A stretch of 64,000 bases of DNA, from contig NZ_JACHMX010000001.1 in assembly GCF_014205155.1 (NCBI RefSeq), positions 4,774,001 through 4,838,000 of the forward strand. Direction: 5' to 3'. The translations under genes were made by a program, and so were the position numbers. Shown piece by piece: positions 16,167-23,909 of this stretch; position 1 is the first letter of the stretch; each line of letters starts with the position of its first letter. The stretch comes from Amycolatopsis umgeniensis (lineage in GTDB: Bacteria > Actinomycetota > Actinomycetes > Mycobacteriales > Pseudonocardiaceae). The notes below the pieces were generated by a model that ran no database searches, was not told the origin of the DNA, and saw nothing but the letters and a program-made list of their open reading frames with translations.

Positions 16167-16815
16167 TGGGGTGGCAGGGCTGATCAAGGCATGGGTGCAC
16201 GGGTGGGCGCTTTCCCGCGGCGTCGGGGTCCCGGTGGCCGAACCGGACGGCTACCGGCTCGATGTCGGGCGTCCGGGGCATCGCGTGAGGTATGTGCTGG
16301 CGGACACCGGATCGGTCGCGCGCCGGGCTCGCGCGCTGACCGAGCCCGGCACCTGGCTGAAGGTGAGCGGTTCGCGTGAAGAGGTGGCGGAGACGGTGCC
16401 GCCGAACTGGGAGGTCGGTCCGCCGGAGTACCTGATGAGCACTCCGCTCGCGGTGCGGCCGGTCATGGCCGCGCCCGAGCCGTACCGGGCGGAGCTGGTC
16501 GGCGACGGCGTGGTCACGGACGTCGTGGTGCGCGCGCCCGACGGCTCGCGCGCGGCCACCGGCCGGGTCGCGATCGCCGGGGGCACGGCGGTGGTCGATC
16601 AGGTCGTGACGGAGCCCGAGCACCAGCGGCGAGGGCTGGGCCGGTTCGTCATGCGACGGCTCGACGAGGTGGCTGTCGCCGCCGGGGCGGACAGGGCGGT
16701 GCTGGTCGCGACGGAAGAAGGACGGGCGCTGTACCTGACGCTCGGCTGGACGGTCGACGCGGAGATCACCGCGGCCCATCTGCCGGAGCCGAAAAACGGC
16801 ATAACGGGCAGCTGA
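16159..16815 (+). CDS. GNAT-family N-acetyltransferase
   Basis: A 218-residue protein with a GNAT domain in its C-terminal ~110 residues. Motif A is clear (VVTEPEHQRRGLGRFVMRRL, the Q/R-x-x-G-x-G/A acetyl-CoA loop), and motif B follows (ALYLTLGW). The N-terminal ~90 residues are a less conserved extension. The substrate cannot be told from sequence. There is no Shine-Dalgarno; the start lies within the palindrome at 16148-16166, so the transcript may be leaderless. The ATG three bases downstream is an equally possible start. Divergent from the GntR regulator, probably its target. Confidence 0.85.
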   Translation: MMTGVAGLIKAWVHGWALSRGVGVPVAEPDGYRLDVGRPGHRVRYVLADTGSVARRARALTEPGTWLKVSGSREEVAETVPPNWEVGPPEYLMSTPLAVRPVMAAPEPYRAELVGDGVVTDVVVRAPDGSRAATGRVAIAGGTAVVDQVVTEPEHQRRGLGRFVMRRLDEVAVAAGADRAVLVATEEGRALYLTLGWTVDAEITAAHLPEPKNGITGS

Positions 16816-16856
16816 ATGTTCGACGAGACACATCCAGAGCGCGAAAGGAGGTAACG

Positions 16857-16877
16857 GTGCTTATGGTGCGCGAGTGA
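16857..16877 (+). CDS. Six-codon leader ORF before tauE-like gene
   Basis: GTG CTT ATG GTG CGC GAG TGA follows a near-perfect Shine-Dalgarno (AAAGGAGGT at 16844-16852). It is out of frame with, and ends 7 bp before, the downstream ATG at 16885, which has no good site of its own. Either the downstream gene is translated by reinitiation after this peptide, or the peptide is an attenuator. Confidence 0.4.
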   Translation: MLMVRE

Positions 16878-16884
16878 GTGCTTT

Positions 16885-17646
16885 ATGACGTGGTGGCACG
16901 CGGTCCTGATCTTCGTCGCGGGGCTTTGGGCGGGCACGATCAACACGGTCGTCGGCTCGGGCACGCTGGTGACCTTCCCCGTCCTGGTCGCGCTCGGCTA
17001 CTCGCCGCTGACGGCGACGACGTCCAACGCGATCGGCCTCGCCCCCGGAACGGTCAGCGGGGCGATCGGGTATCGCCATGAGCTCAAGGGCTACTGGCCC
17101 GAGGTCGCGAAACTCGCCGTCGCGTCGTTCCTCGGCGCGATCTGCGGGACGATCTTGCTGCTCTCGCTGCCGAAGGACGCCTTCGAGACCATCGTGCCCG
17201 CGCTGGTCGGGCTCGCGGTGGTGCTGGTGATCGTCCAGCCGCGAGTGGCCGCCTGGGTCGCGAAGCGCCGCGAGGAGAACGGGAAGGTCCACAAGATCGG
17301 GCCGCTCCTGCTGTTCCTGATCTTCCTGATCGGCATCTACGGCGGATACTTCACGGCCGCGCAGGGCGTGATGATGGTCGCCGTGATGGGCATGCTGATG
17401 TCCGAATCGCTGCAGCGGCTCAACGGCGTCAAGAACGCGCTCTCCGCCGTCGTGAACATCGTCGCGGGCGCGATCTACGCCTTCACCGCGCCGGTCAGCT
17501 GGCCCGTGGTCGCGCTGCTCGCGGTCGGGTCGACGATCGGCGGCCAGATCGGCGCGAAGATCGGCCGCAAACTGTCGCCGACAGTGCTGCGGGGCGTGAT
17601 CGTCGTGGTCGGTGTCGCCGCGATGGTGCAGCTGCTCCTCAAATAG
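16885..17646 (+). CDS. TauE/SafE-family sulfite/anion exporter
   Basis: A 253-residue integral membrane protein with about eight hydrophobic segments and the internal two-fold repeat of TauE/SafE proteins: the signature GTINTVVGSGTLVTFPVL with TATTSNAIGLAPGTVSG in the first half, and GGYFTAAQGVMMVAVMG with LNGVKNALSAVVN in the second. The family exports sulfite, sulfoacetate or other organosulfur anions. The ATG at 16885 is the first in frame but has only a weak site; a strong site serves a tiny upstream ORF (16857-16877). No cys or tau genes are adjacent, so the transported anion is open. Confidence 0.9.
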   Translation: MTWWHAVLIFVAGLWAGTINTVVGSGTLVTFPVLVALGYSPLTATTSNAIGLAPGTVSGAIGYRHELKGYWPEVAKLAVASFLGAICGTILLLSLPKDAFETIVPALVGLAVVLVIVQPRVAAWVAKRREENGKVHKIGPLLLFLIFLIGIYGGYFTAAQGVMMVAVMGMLMSESLQRLNGVKNALSAVVNIVAGAIYAFTAPVSWPVVALLAVGSTIGGQIGAKIGRKLSPTVLRGVIVVVGVAAMVQLLLK

Positions 17647-17683
17647 GGAAGCCCGCACCCCGCGAACGGAGTACGGGCTTCCC
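17646..17683. terminator. Bidirectional terminator between tauE-like and aminotransferase genes
   Basis: GGGAAGCCCG pairs perfectly with CGGGCTTCCC across an 18-base loop. It lies between converging genes, directly at the stop of the first and 12 bp from the stop of the second. Confidence 0.75.
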
Positions 17684-17694
17684 CGAAGTGCTTG

Positions 17695-18750
17695 TCAGCG
17701 CGGGAAAGACCCGGCCGCTTCGAGGAAGAGGTCGTTCTCCTCAGGCGTCCCGATGGTCACTCGCGCGCCTTCGCCCGCGAACGGGCGCACGATCAGCTTC
17801 CGCTCCAGCGCGTGCTCCGCGAACGCCGTCGTCCGCTCGCCCAACGGCAGCCAGACGAAGTTCGCCTGCGTCTCCGGAACCTCGTAACCCTTGGCCACCA
17901 GGGCATCCCGGACGCGGGTGCGTTCCGAGATGATCTCCTTGCAGCGCTCCAGCAGCTCATCCGCCGCGTCGAGGGAGGCGATGGCCGCGGCCTGGGCGAT
18001 CAGGTTCACCGAGAACGCGACGTACACCTGCTTCAGCGCGACGGTGATCGCTTCCGGCGCCACCGCGTAACCCACGCGGAGACCGGCGAGGCCGTACGCC
18101 TTCGAGAAAGTCCGCAGCACGGCGACGTTGTCCCTGCCGCGCGCCAGCTCGACGCCGTCCGGCACCTCGACGTCGGTCACGAACTCCTTGTACGCCTCGT
18201 CGAGCACGACGAGCACGCCCGAGGGCACGGCGTCGAGGAAGCGCTCCAGTTCCGCGCGCCGCAGGACCGTCCCGGTCGGGTTGTTGGGGTTGCACACGAA
18301 GACCAGCCGCGTCTTCGGCGTGATGGCGGCGAGCATCGCCTCCAAATCCAACCCATGCTCGGCTGTCAGCGGCACCTTCACGCTGACGGCGTTTGCGACC
18401 TGCGTGACGATCGGATACGCCTCGAACGAACGCCACGGGAAGACGACCTCGTCACCCGGTTCGCACAGGGCCTGGATCATTTGCTGGCAAAGGGAAACCG
18501 AACCGCAGCCGATGGCGATCCGCTCGATCGGCTCGTCCAGTTCGCGGGCCAGCCGCTCGACGAGCGCGGACGCGGTGATGTCCGGGTACCGGTTGATGCC
18601 CTGCGCCGTCTCGGCTATGGCCTGCGCCACACTCGGCAAGGGTCCGCCGGGAACCTCGTTGCTCGCAAGCTTGATCGCACCCTGGATTGTCCGGCCAGGG
18701 ACGTACTTCGGCAACGATTCGAGATCCGCACGCGGCGAAACAGGGGACAT
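17695..18750 (-). CDS. pat: Aromatic amino acid / histidinol-phosphate aminotransferase (HisC2/Pat type)
   Basis: A 351-residue fold-type I PLP aminotransferase. The Schiff-base lysine lies in RTFSKAYGLAGLRVGYA, the PLP-phosphate and aspartate motifs in VFVCNPNNPTGTV and VVLDEAYKEFV, and a C-terminal Arg in the substrate clamp (LIVRPFAGEGARVTIG). The N-terminus (YVPGRTIQGAIKLASNEVPG) and GCGSVSLCQQ closely match, from memory, mycobacterial Rv3772 (HisC2/Pat), which favours phenylalanine and tyrosine synthesis. Absence of other his genes supports this. I start at ATG 18750 after TAGGAG; about 20 further upstream codons are open but lack a site. Confidence 0.85.
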   Translation of the reverse strand: MSPVSPRADLESLPKYVPGRTIQGAIKLASNEVPGGPLPSVAQAIAETAQGINRYPDITASALVERLARELDEPIERIAIGCGSVSLCQQMIQALCEPGDEVVFPWRSFEAYPIVTQVANAVSVKVPLTAEHGLDLEAMLAAITPKTRLVFVCNPNNPTGTVLRRAELERFLDAVPSGVLVVLDEAYKEFVTDVEVPDGVELARGRDNVAVLRTFSKAYGLAGLRVGYAVAPEAITVALKQVYVAFSVNLIAQAAAIASLDAADELLERCKEIISERTRVRDALVAKGYEVPETQANFVWLPLGERTTAFAEHALERKLIVRPFAGEGARVTIGTPEENDLFLEAAGSFPR

Positions 18751-18847
18751 CTTCGGCGCTCCTACGTCTGGGGGACGGCTCCGACACCGTATCCTCCCGC
18801 GCAACGGCAAGCCCCGAATATTTACCTAAGAGTGGTCTGATGGAGGA

Positions 18848-19480
18848 ATGACCCTGACGACCACCGTGGAACACCAGCACGCCGACGGCCACACGCTGCG
18901 CCTGACCTTCGCCGAGCCGGAAGGCGTCGTCCGCGGCGGACTCGTGGTGTTGCATGAAGAGGCCGAAGAGGTCGAAGAGGGTTTGGGCCTGCTCCTGGCG
19001 GGTCTCGCCGGCGAAGGCTGGCTCACCGTCACCCCGCATCTCGATCGCGACAACCTCACTCAGCAGGATCTGCTCGAAGCCACCGACGCGACGCTCGCCT
19101 GGCTCGGTGAGCGCGGTGTCGAGGCGGATCTCGTCGGTGTCGTCGGTTTCGACCTCGGCGGGACGGCGGCTCTGGTCGTGGCGTCGAACCGCAGGCTGGG
19201 CGCGGCGGTCAGCGTCGGCGGGCAGGGCGTCACCGGGTTGCCGGTCCTCGTCGAGATCGCGGGACGGCTCACCAGCCCGTGGCTCGGCATGTACGGCGAC
19301 TCGGGCGACGAGGCCGGAGGTGTCGAGGTCGAGCAGCTGCGTGACGCGGCGGCGACGGCGAGCGTCGCGACGAACGTCGTCCACTACCCGGGCGCCAACC
19401 ACCGCTTCGACGCCGACCCGGACGCGGCCGCGGAGGCCTGGCAGCGCACGTTGAATTGGTTCGACGCCCACCTACGCTGA
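18848..19480 (+). CDS. Dienelactone hydrolase-like protein with Asp at the nucleophile position
   Basis: A 210-residue alpha/beta hydrolase with DLH-family layout: oxyanion region GLVVLHEEAEEVEE, nucleophile elbow VVGFDLGGTAAL, acid residue in MYGDSGDE, and histidine in PGANHRFD. True dienelactone hydrolases carry Cys in the elbow (G-x-C-x-G-G); here it is Asp, so the chemistry may differ (haloalkane-dehalogenase-like) or be lost. GGAGG lies almost on the ATG, so start and initiation mode are uncertain. It is divergent from the aminotransferase gene. Substrate unknown. Confidence 0.75.
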   Translation: MTLTTTVEHQHADGHTLRLTFAEPEGVVRGGLVVLHEEAEEVEEGLGLLLAGLAGEGWLTVTPHLDRDNLTQQDLLEATDATLAWLGERGVEADLVGVVGFDLGGTAALVVASNRRLGAAVSVGGQGVTGLPVLVEIAGRLTSPWLGMYGDSGDEAGGVEVEQLRDAAATASVATNVVHYPGANHRFDADPDAAAEAWQRTLNWFDAHLR

Positions 19481-19527
19481 CTCCATTCGCGCTAACATTC
19501 CCCTGAGATGTGACAGGGGAGGGTCGA

Positions 19528-20007
19528 ATGGCACAGTCACCCAAGGTGCCCGTGACGCCACAGGACGCGTTCGGAGCTTCGGCGCCGGCCTTGGCGCCGG
19601 TGGCGGGTCAGATCCGGGACACCAAGACCGCTGCCAAGAAGGGGACCGTCAAGGTCACCGAGGACGCCGCCAAGAAGCTCGTCGACGCGCTGCTCAAAGC
19701 GCGTCACGAGCTCAACGCGCTGATCAAGGACTCGACGGAGTTCAAGGCGCCCTTGAAACTGGGCGACAACTTCGTCGGGCACACGATGAGCGAACGTTTC
19801 CAGGGCGCGGCGACCGAGGGGACCGAAGCCGCCGTGCCCGTCCTCGGCGACTTCGCCGTGGTGCTCAAGGACTTCCAGCTCACCGTGATGGCGGCGCGCA
19901 AGATGTACGTCGCCGCGGACGAGGAGGGCCAGGAGCAGCTCGAAAAGGTCGCCCGCCGGTTCGACCTCGAGGACATGGTCGACCAAGAGCGGAAGGACGA
20001 GCACTGA
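19528..20007 (+). CDS. Helical T7SS-cluster protein with Y-x-x-x-D export tail
   Basis: A 159-residue helical protein. I start at ATG 19528, five bases after AGGGGAGG, although the frame opens earlier at GTG 19510. Two amphipathic helical segments flank a central turn, and the C-terminal helix carries MYVAADEEGQ, a Y-x-x-x-D motif of ESX substrates. It resembles the role, though not closely the sequence, of the small protein at 3721-4134. It is coupled to the next gene (the A of its TGA is the A of the following ATG). Probably a secreted partner of the PPE-like protein. Confidence 0.75.
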   Translation: MAQSPKVPVTPQDAFGASAPALAPVAGQIRDTKTAAKKGTVKVTEDAAKKLVDALLKARHELNALIKDSTEFKAPLKLGDNFVGHTMSERFQGAATEGTEAAVPVLGDFAVVLKDFQLTVMAARKMYVAADEEGQEQLEKVARRFDLEDMVDQERKDEH

Positions 20008-21137
20008 TGCGCATCTTGCCCTCGCCGTGGCCGCCGCCCGAGCCCGAGCCGCAACCCGGCCCTGATCATCTCCGTGCTGACATCGACTGGATGAGCTACT
20101 CGCATCGCGAGCTCTACGAGATGGTCCACAACGAGCTGGACCTGGCGAGCGCGGAAGCCGTCGCCGCGCAGTGGTCGAAGATCGGCGCGTTCCTGGACAA
20201 GGCCGCTTCCGAGCTCAAGGCGGCCATCGTCGCCACCGCCGACGGCTGGACGGGCGAAGGCGCGGACAGGGCGCGTGACGCCGCGATCAAGCTCGTCGAT
20301 TGGGCCGACGAGACAGGCTGGCGCGCGGAGAACGTCGCGAACTGCGTACGCCGCCAGGCGGACATCGCCGAAACCGCGCGGCGCACGATGCCCGAGCCGC
20401 CGGGAACCGCCCCCCGGCCCAAGGTGCCGGAGCCGCCGAGACGCCGTCCGATCCCGGTCTCCGATTCGACGCAGGCCATGTCGGCGTCGGCGCCCTCGAA
20501 TCCCGGCTTCGCGGAGGCCGGCCGGATCGTCGCCGAACCCACCGACGAGAGCTCGCAGGACGCGCACCGCCAGGCCGCCGACGTGATGACGCGGATGCAG
20601 CGGAACTCCGGCGAGGTCTACGAGACCGTCCCTCGCTTCACTTCGTACGGCAAGCAGCCGCGGCTCCTCAAGACGCCCGAAGAACCGGAGCCGCGGCCGA
20701 AGCCCGAGCCCGAGCCGGAACCGGTTCCGCCGCCGGACGACTCGACAAGCAGCAGCGGTGCCGAAGACGCCGCCCCGATCCAGGTGCGCGAGTCGGTCGA
20801 GGCGCCGCGGACGCCCGGCGCGAGCAGCGGCGCCTTCGTACCGCCGCCGCCCGGCGCCACCGGCGGAACCCAGGAGCAGCTCGGACAGGGCGGCCGATCC
20901 GGCGTCGGCGGCTTCGGTCCGTCGGGACAGCCCGGCCAAGTCGCCGGGACACGGGCCGCCGCCGCGGGCATGGGCGGCTTCGGCGGGATGCCGATGGGCA
21001 TGGCGCCGCAACAAGGACGTCAGGACGAGGAAGAACACAAAGCGCCGGGCTACCTCGTCGAGGATTCCGACGTCTGGGGTCTCAGCGGGCACGTGACCCC
21101 GCCGGTCATCGGCGAAGACCCGAGAGGCGGCCGCTGA
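20007..21137 (+). CDS. PPE-like T7SS substrate
   Basis: A 376-residue protein with a Pro-rich start, a helical WXG-type domain at ~25-130 with the turn DGWTGEGADRARD, a long Pro/Glu-rich linker (~130-290), and a Gly/Met-rich segment. It ends EEEHKAPGYLVEDSDVWG and then VTPPVIGED. That tail matches the tail of the larger PPE-like protein at 1753-3711. Overlapping stop/start bases couple it to both neighbours. It is expected to be bound by the EspG encoded next and exported by an ESX system encoded elsewhere. Its function outside the membrane is unknown. Confidence 0.82.
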   Translation: MRILPSPWPPPEPEPQPGPDHLRADIDWMSYSHRELYEMVHNELDLASAEAVAAQWSKIGAFLDKAASELKAAIVATADGWTGEGADRARDAAIKLVDWADETGWRAENVANCVRRQADIAETARRTMPEPPGTAPRPKVPEPPRRRPIPVSDSTQAMSASAPSNPGFAEAGRIVAEPTDESSQDAHRQAADVMTRMQRNSGEVYETVPRFTSYGKQPRLLKTPEEPEPRPKPEPEPEPVPPPDDSTSSSGAEDAAPIQVRESVEAPRTPGASSGAFVPPPPGATGGTQEQLGQGGRSGVGGFGPSGQPGQVAGTRAAAAGMGGFGGMPMGMAPQQGRQDEEEHKAPGYLVEDSDVWGLSGHVTPPVIGEDPRGGR

Positions 21138-21898
21138 TGGACTGGATCCGCCTGCACATCGGCGAGCTCTTCTTCCTGTGGTCGGCGCACGGACGCGACG
21201 AACTGCCCGCGGTATTGGAGGTCCCGCACGTCGGGCGGACGCCGGAGTTCCGGGCGGAACTGGTCGCCACGGCGAGCCGGACGCTGTCCGAACGCGGCCT
21301 CGGCACGGTGGAGGCCCCCGCGCCGGAACTGGTCGGGCTGCTGCACACCCTCGCGAACAGTGAACTGACACTGGACCTGCGCCTCGACGGCGATCCCGGG
21401 TACCGGGCCGTCGGCTGCGTGTCCGATCGCGGCGCCGTCGCGATCGGTGTCGCCGGCGCCGACGTCGAGTTGTCGGCACTGCGGGAACCGCTCGTCGCCG
21501 CGACCCTGCTGCAGGCGTTGCCGCCGTGCGAGCAGGGGCGGGGCCTTTCGGTCAACCTGCGCGTCGACGACTACACGGCCGCGTGCGAGGCGGGGGAGCG
21601 CGGCGGGCAGCCGGCTTTCTCCGACGTCCTGCGCGACGCCGGGCTGCGCGAACCCGAGGTCATCGTGATGGTCCGGATCGCGACGCAGCGGATCGGCAGC
21701 GGACGCCTCGGCGCGGCCAGGAAGTCGTGGGAGGGCCGCTGGGTGCGCGGAGAAGGCACGCTGACCTGGGTGGACACCCCCGACGGCCGGTACGGGCTTC
21801 GTCGCGATCGAGGATGGCTCACGGTCACGCCGCTGGACGCGGCTCGCCTCAAGACGATGGCGTACGAGCTGTTCACGGGGGCTCGCCAAGCAGGTTAA
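21137..21898 (+). CDS. EspG-family ESX substrate chaperone (second copy)
   Basis: A 253-residue EspG-like protein: N-terminal WIRLHIGELFFLW with LPAVLEVPHVGRT, a central beta region (GYRAVGCVSDRGAVAIGV), and the C-terminal signature TLTWVDTPDGRYGLRRDRGW followed by a final helix. It corresponds to SWLDTEDGRYLVW in the first EspG (4165-5016). It should chaperone the PPE-like protein encoded just upstream. The ATG overlaps the preceding stop (TGATG). This paralogue is shorter and more divergent than the first, so the two probably serve different substrates. Confidence 0.82.
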   Translation: MDWIRLHIGELFFLWSAHGRDELPAVLEVPHVGRTPEFRAELVATASRTLSERGLGTVEAPAPELVGLLHTLANSELTLDLRLDGDPGYRAVGCVSDRGAVAIGVAGADVELSALREPLVAATLLQALPPCEQGRGLSVNLRVDDYTAACEAGERGGQPAFSDVLRDAGLREPEVIVMVRIATQRIGSGRLGAARKSWEGRWVRGEGTLTWVDTPDGRYGLRRDRGWLTVTPLDAARLKTMAYELFTGARQAG

Positions 21899-21917
21899 CG
21901 AGGGTTAAGTTCGCGGA

Positions 21918-23894
21918 GTGACGCACACCGCCGACACCCCGGAAGTGCTCTGGCGCCCCGAGCCGAGCCGCCTGTCCGACACCAAGATCGACGCGTTCCG
22001 CCAGTGGCTGCGCACCGAACGCGGCGTGGAAGTCGACGACTACAACGAGTTGTGGGAGTTCTCCGTGCGGCGCGGCCCGGAGTTCTGGTCGGCCGTCGGC
22101 GAATTCCTCGGCCTGCGCTGGCACGATCAGCCCGGCGAGGTGCTCACCGGCGAGATGCCGGACGCCCGGTGGTTCGAGGGCGGCACGCTGAACTACGCCG
22201 AGCACTCGCTCATGTCCGGCGTCGCGGGCGCCGCTAAGGCCGACGACGAGATCGCCGTGCTCTTCCACCGAGAAGACGGCCTCTCTTCGCAACTGACCTT
22301 CGGTGCCTTGCGTTCCGCCGTCGCCGCGGCTCGCGAGGGCCTGCGGAAACTGGGAGTGTCCAAAGGGGACAGAGTCGTCGCGCTGGCCCCGAACTGTCCG
22401 CAGACGCTCATCGCCTTCCTCGCCACCGCGAGCCTCGGCGCCGTCTGGTCGTCGTGCTCGCCGGACTTCGGGGTCCGCGCGATCACCGATCGCTTCGTGC
22501 AGATCGAGCCGAAAGTGCTGATCGCGGTCAACGGGTACGTCTACAATGGACGGTGGTTCGACAGCCGTTCGACGGTGAACTCGTTACGGGACGAGATTTC
22601 CACGCTCGAAGCGACCGTGCTCATCGACTACGTGGGCGGCCGCCTCGACGGCACCCTCGACTGGGACAAGCTGCTCGCCGACAACGAAGGCGCGGAACTG
22701 GCCTTCGAGCCCGTCGAATTCGGGCACCCGCTGTGGATCCTGTACTCGTCAGGGACCACCGGCCTGCCGAAGGGCATCGTCCACGGGCACGGCGGCATCA
22801 CCCTCGAACACCTCAAAGCCCTCGCGCTGCAAAACGATCTCGGCCCGGGCGACCGGTTCTTCTGGTTCACCACCACCGGCTGGATGATGTGGAACTTCCT
22901 CGTCTCCGGCCTGCTGACCGGGACCACGATCGTGCTCTTCGACGGCAGCCCCGGCAGCCCGGACCTCACCGTCTTGTGGCATCTGGCCGAACAGCACCGC
23001 GTCACCTACTTCGGCACGTCGGCGCCGTACATCCAGAGTTGTCTGAAAGCCGGGATCAAGCCGGCGGAGCGCTACGACCTCACCGCGTTGCGCGTCTTGG
23101 GATCCACCGGGGCACCGCTGAGCGTCGAGGGCTTCCGGTGGATCGTCGACGAGGTCGGCAAACGCGTCCAGATCTGTTCGGTGTCCGGCGGTACGGACCT
23201 GTGCGCCGCGTTGGTCGCGTCGGCCCCGGACGTCCCGGTCTGGCTGGGCGAGCTTTCGGTGCGTGCACTCGGCGTCGCCGTCGCCGCGTTCGACGAGGAC
23301 GGGAAACCGGTGGTGGAGACCGTCGGCGAGCTGGTGATCACCGAGCCGATGCCGTCGATGCCGGTGTTCTTCTGGAACGACCCGGACGGATCGCGGCTGC
23401 GCGAGGCGTATTTCGAGATGTACCCCGGGATCTGGCGGCACGGCGACTGGATCCGGATCACCGGCCGCGGCTCCGCGGTCATCTACGGGCGCAGCGACTC
23501 GACGCTCAATCGCGGCGGCGTCCGGATGGGCACGGCGGAGTTCTACCGGGTCGTCGAGGCGTTCGACCAGGTCGCGGACTCGCTGGTGATCGACACTTCG
23601 GCGGCGGGGAACGAGAACGGGCAACTGCTGTGCTTCCTCGTCCTGGCCGACGGTGTCTCGCTCGACGACATCGAGCCCGCCCTGCGCAAGGAACTGCGAG
23701 GGGCCCTCTCGCCGCGGCACGTGCCCGACCGGTTCATCCCGGTGAGCGCGGTGCCCCGCACGCTCAACGGCAAGAAATGCGAGGTTCCGGTCAAGAAGAT
23801 CCTTTCGGGGGTTTCACCTGACCGCGCCGTCAGCCGGGATGCGCTCTTGAACCCCGACGCCCTTGTACCGTTCGTGGAGCTGGCAGGGAGCTGA
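21918..23894 (+). CDS. Acetoacetyl-CoA synthetase
   Basis: A 658-residue ANL-superfamily acyl-CoA synthetase with the features of acetoacetate-CoA ligase: an N-terminal cap (GGTLNYAEHSL), the AMP-binding P-loop ILYSSGTTGLPKGIVH, the A5 motif around ICSVSGGTDLC, the hinge YGRSDSTLNRGGVRMGTAEFY, and the catalytic lysine tract RTLNGKKCEVPVKKIL. It activates acetoacetate with ATP and CoA for use in lipid or PHB/ketone metabolism. It starts at GTG 21918, 19 bp after the T7SS operon, with only a distant GAGG. It runs directly into the next gene (15 bp gap). Confidence 0.93.
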   Translation: MTHTADTPEVLWRPEPSRLSDTKIDAFRQWLRTERGVEVDDYNELWEFSVRRGPEFWSAVGEFLGLRWHDQPGEVLTGEMPDARWFEGGTLNYAEHSLMSGVAGAAKADDEIAVLFHREDGLSSQLTFGALRSAVAAAREGLRKLGVSKGDRVVALAPNCPQTLIAFLATASLGAVWSSCSPDFGVRAITDRFVQIEPKVLIAVNGYVYNGRWFDSRSTVNSLRDEISTLEATVLIDYVGGRLDGTLDWDKLLADNEGAELAFEPVEFGHPLWILYSSGTTGLPKGIVHGHGGITLEHLKALALQNDLGPGDRFFWFTTTGWMMWNFLVSGLLTGTTIVLFDGSPGSPDLTVLWHLAEQHRVTYFGTSAPYIQSCLKAGIKPAERYDLTALRVLGSTGAPLSVEGFRWIVDEVGKRVQICSVSGGTDLCAALVASAPDVPVWLGELSVRALGVAVAAFDEDGKPVVETVGELVITEPMPSMPVFFWNDPDGSRLREAYFEMYPGIWRHGDWIRITGRGSAVIYGRSDSTLNRGGVRMGTAEFYRVVEAFDQVADSLVIDTSAAGNENGQLLCFLVLADGVSLDDIEPALRKELRGALSPRHVPDRFIPVSAVPRTLNGKKCEVPVKKILSGVSPDRAVSRDALLNPDALVPFVELAGS

Positions 23895-23909
23895 ATCCAG
23901 GAGCGGGAC

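Noticed and set aside
1..21898. A complete ESX/type VII secretion locus
   Set aside because: Only substrates, EspG chaperones and a YbaB protein are present; no EccA-E or mycosin genes appear.
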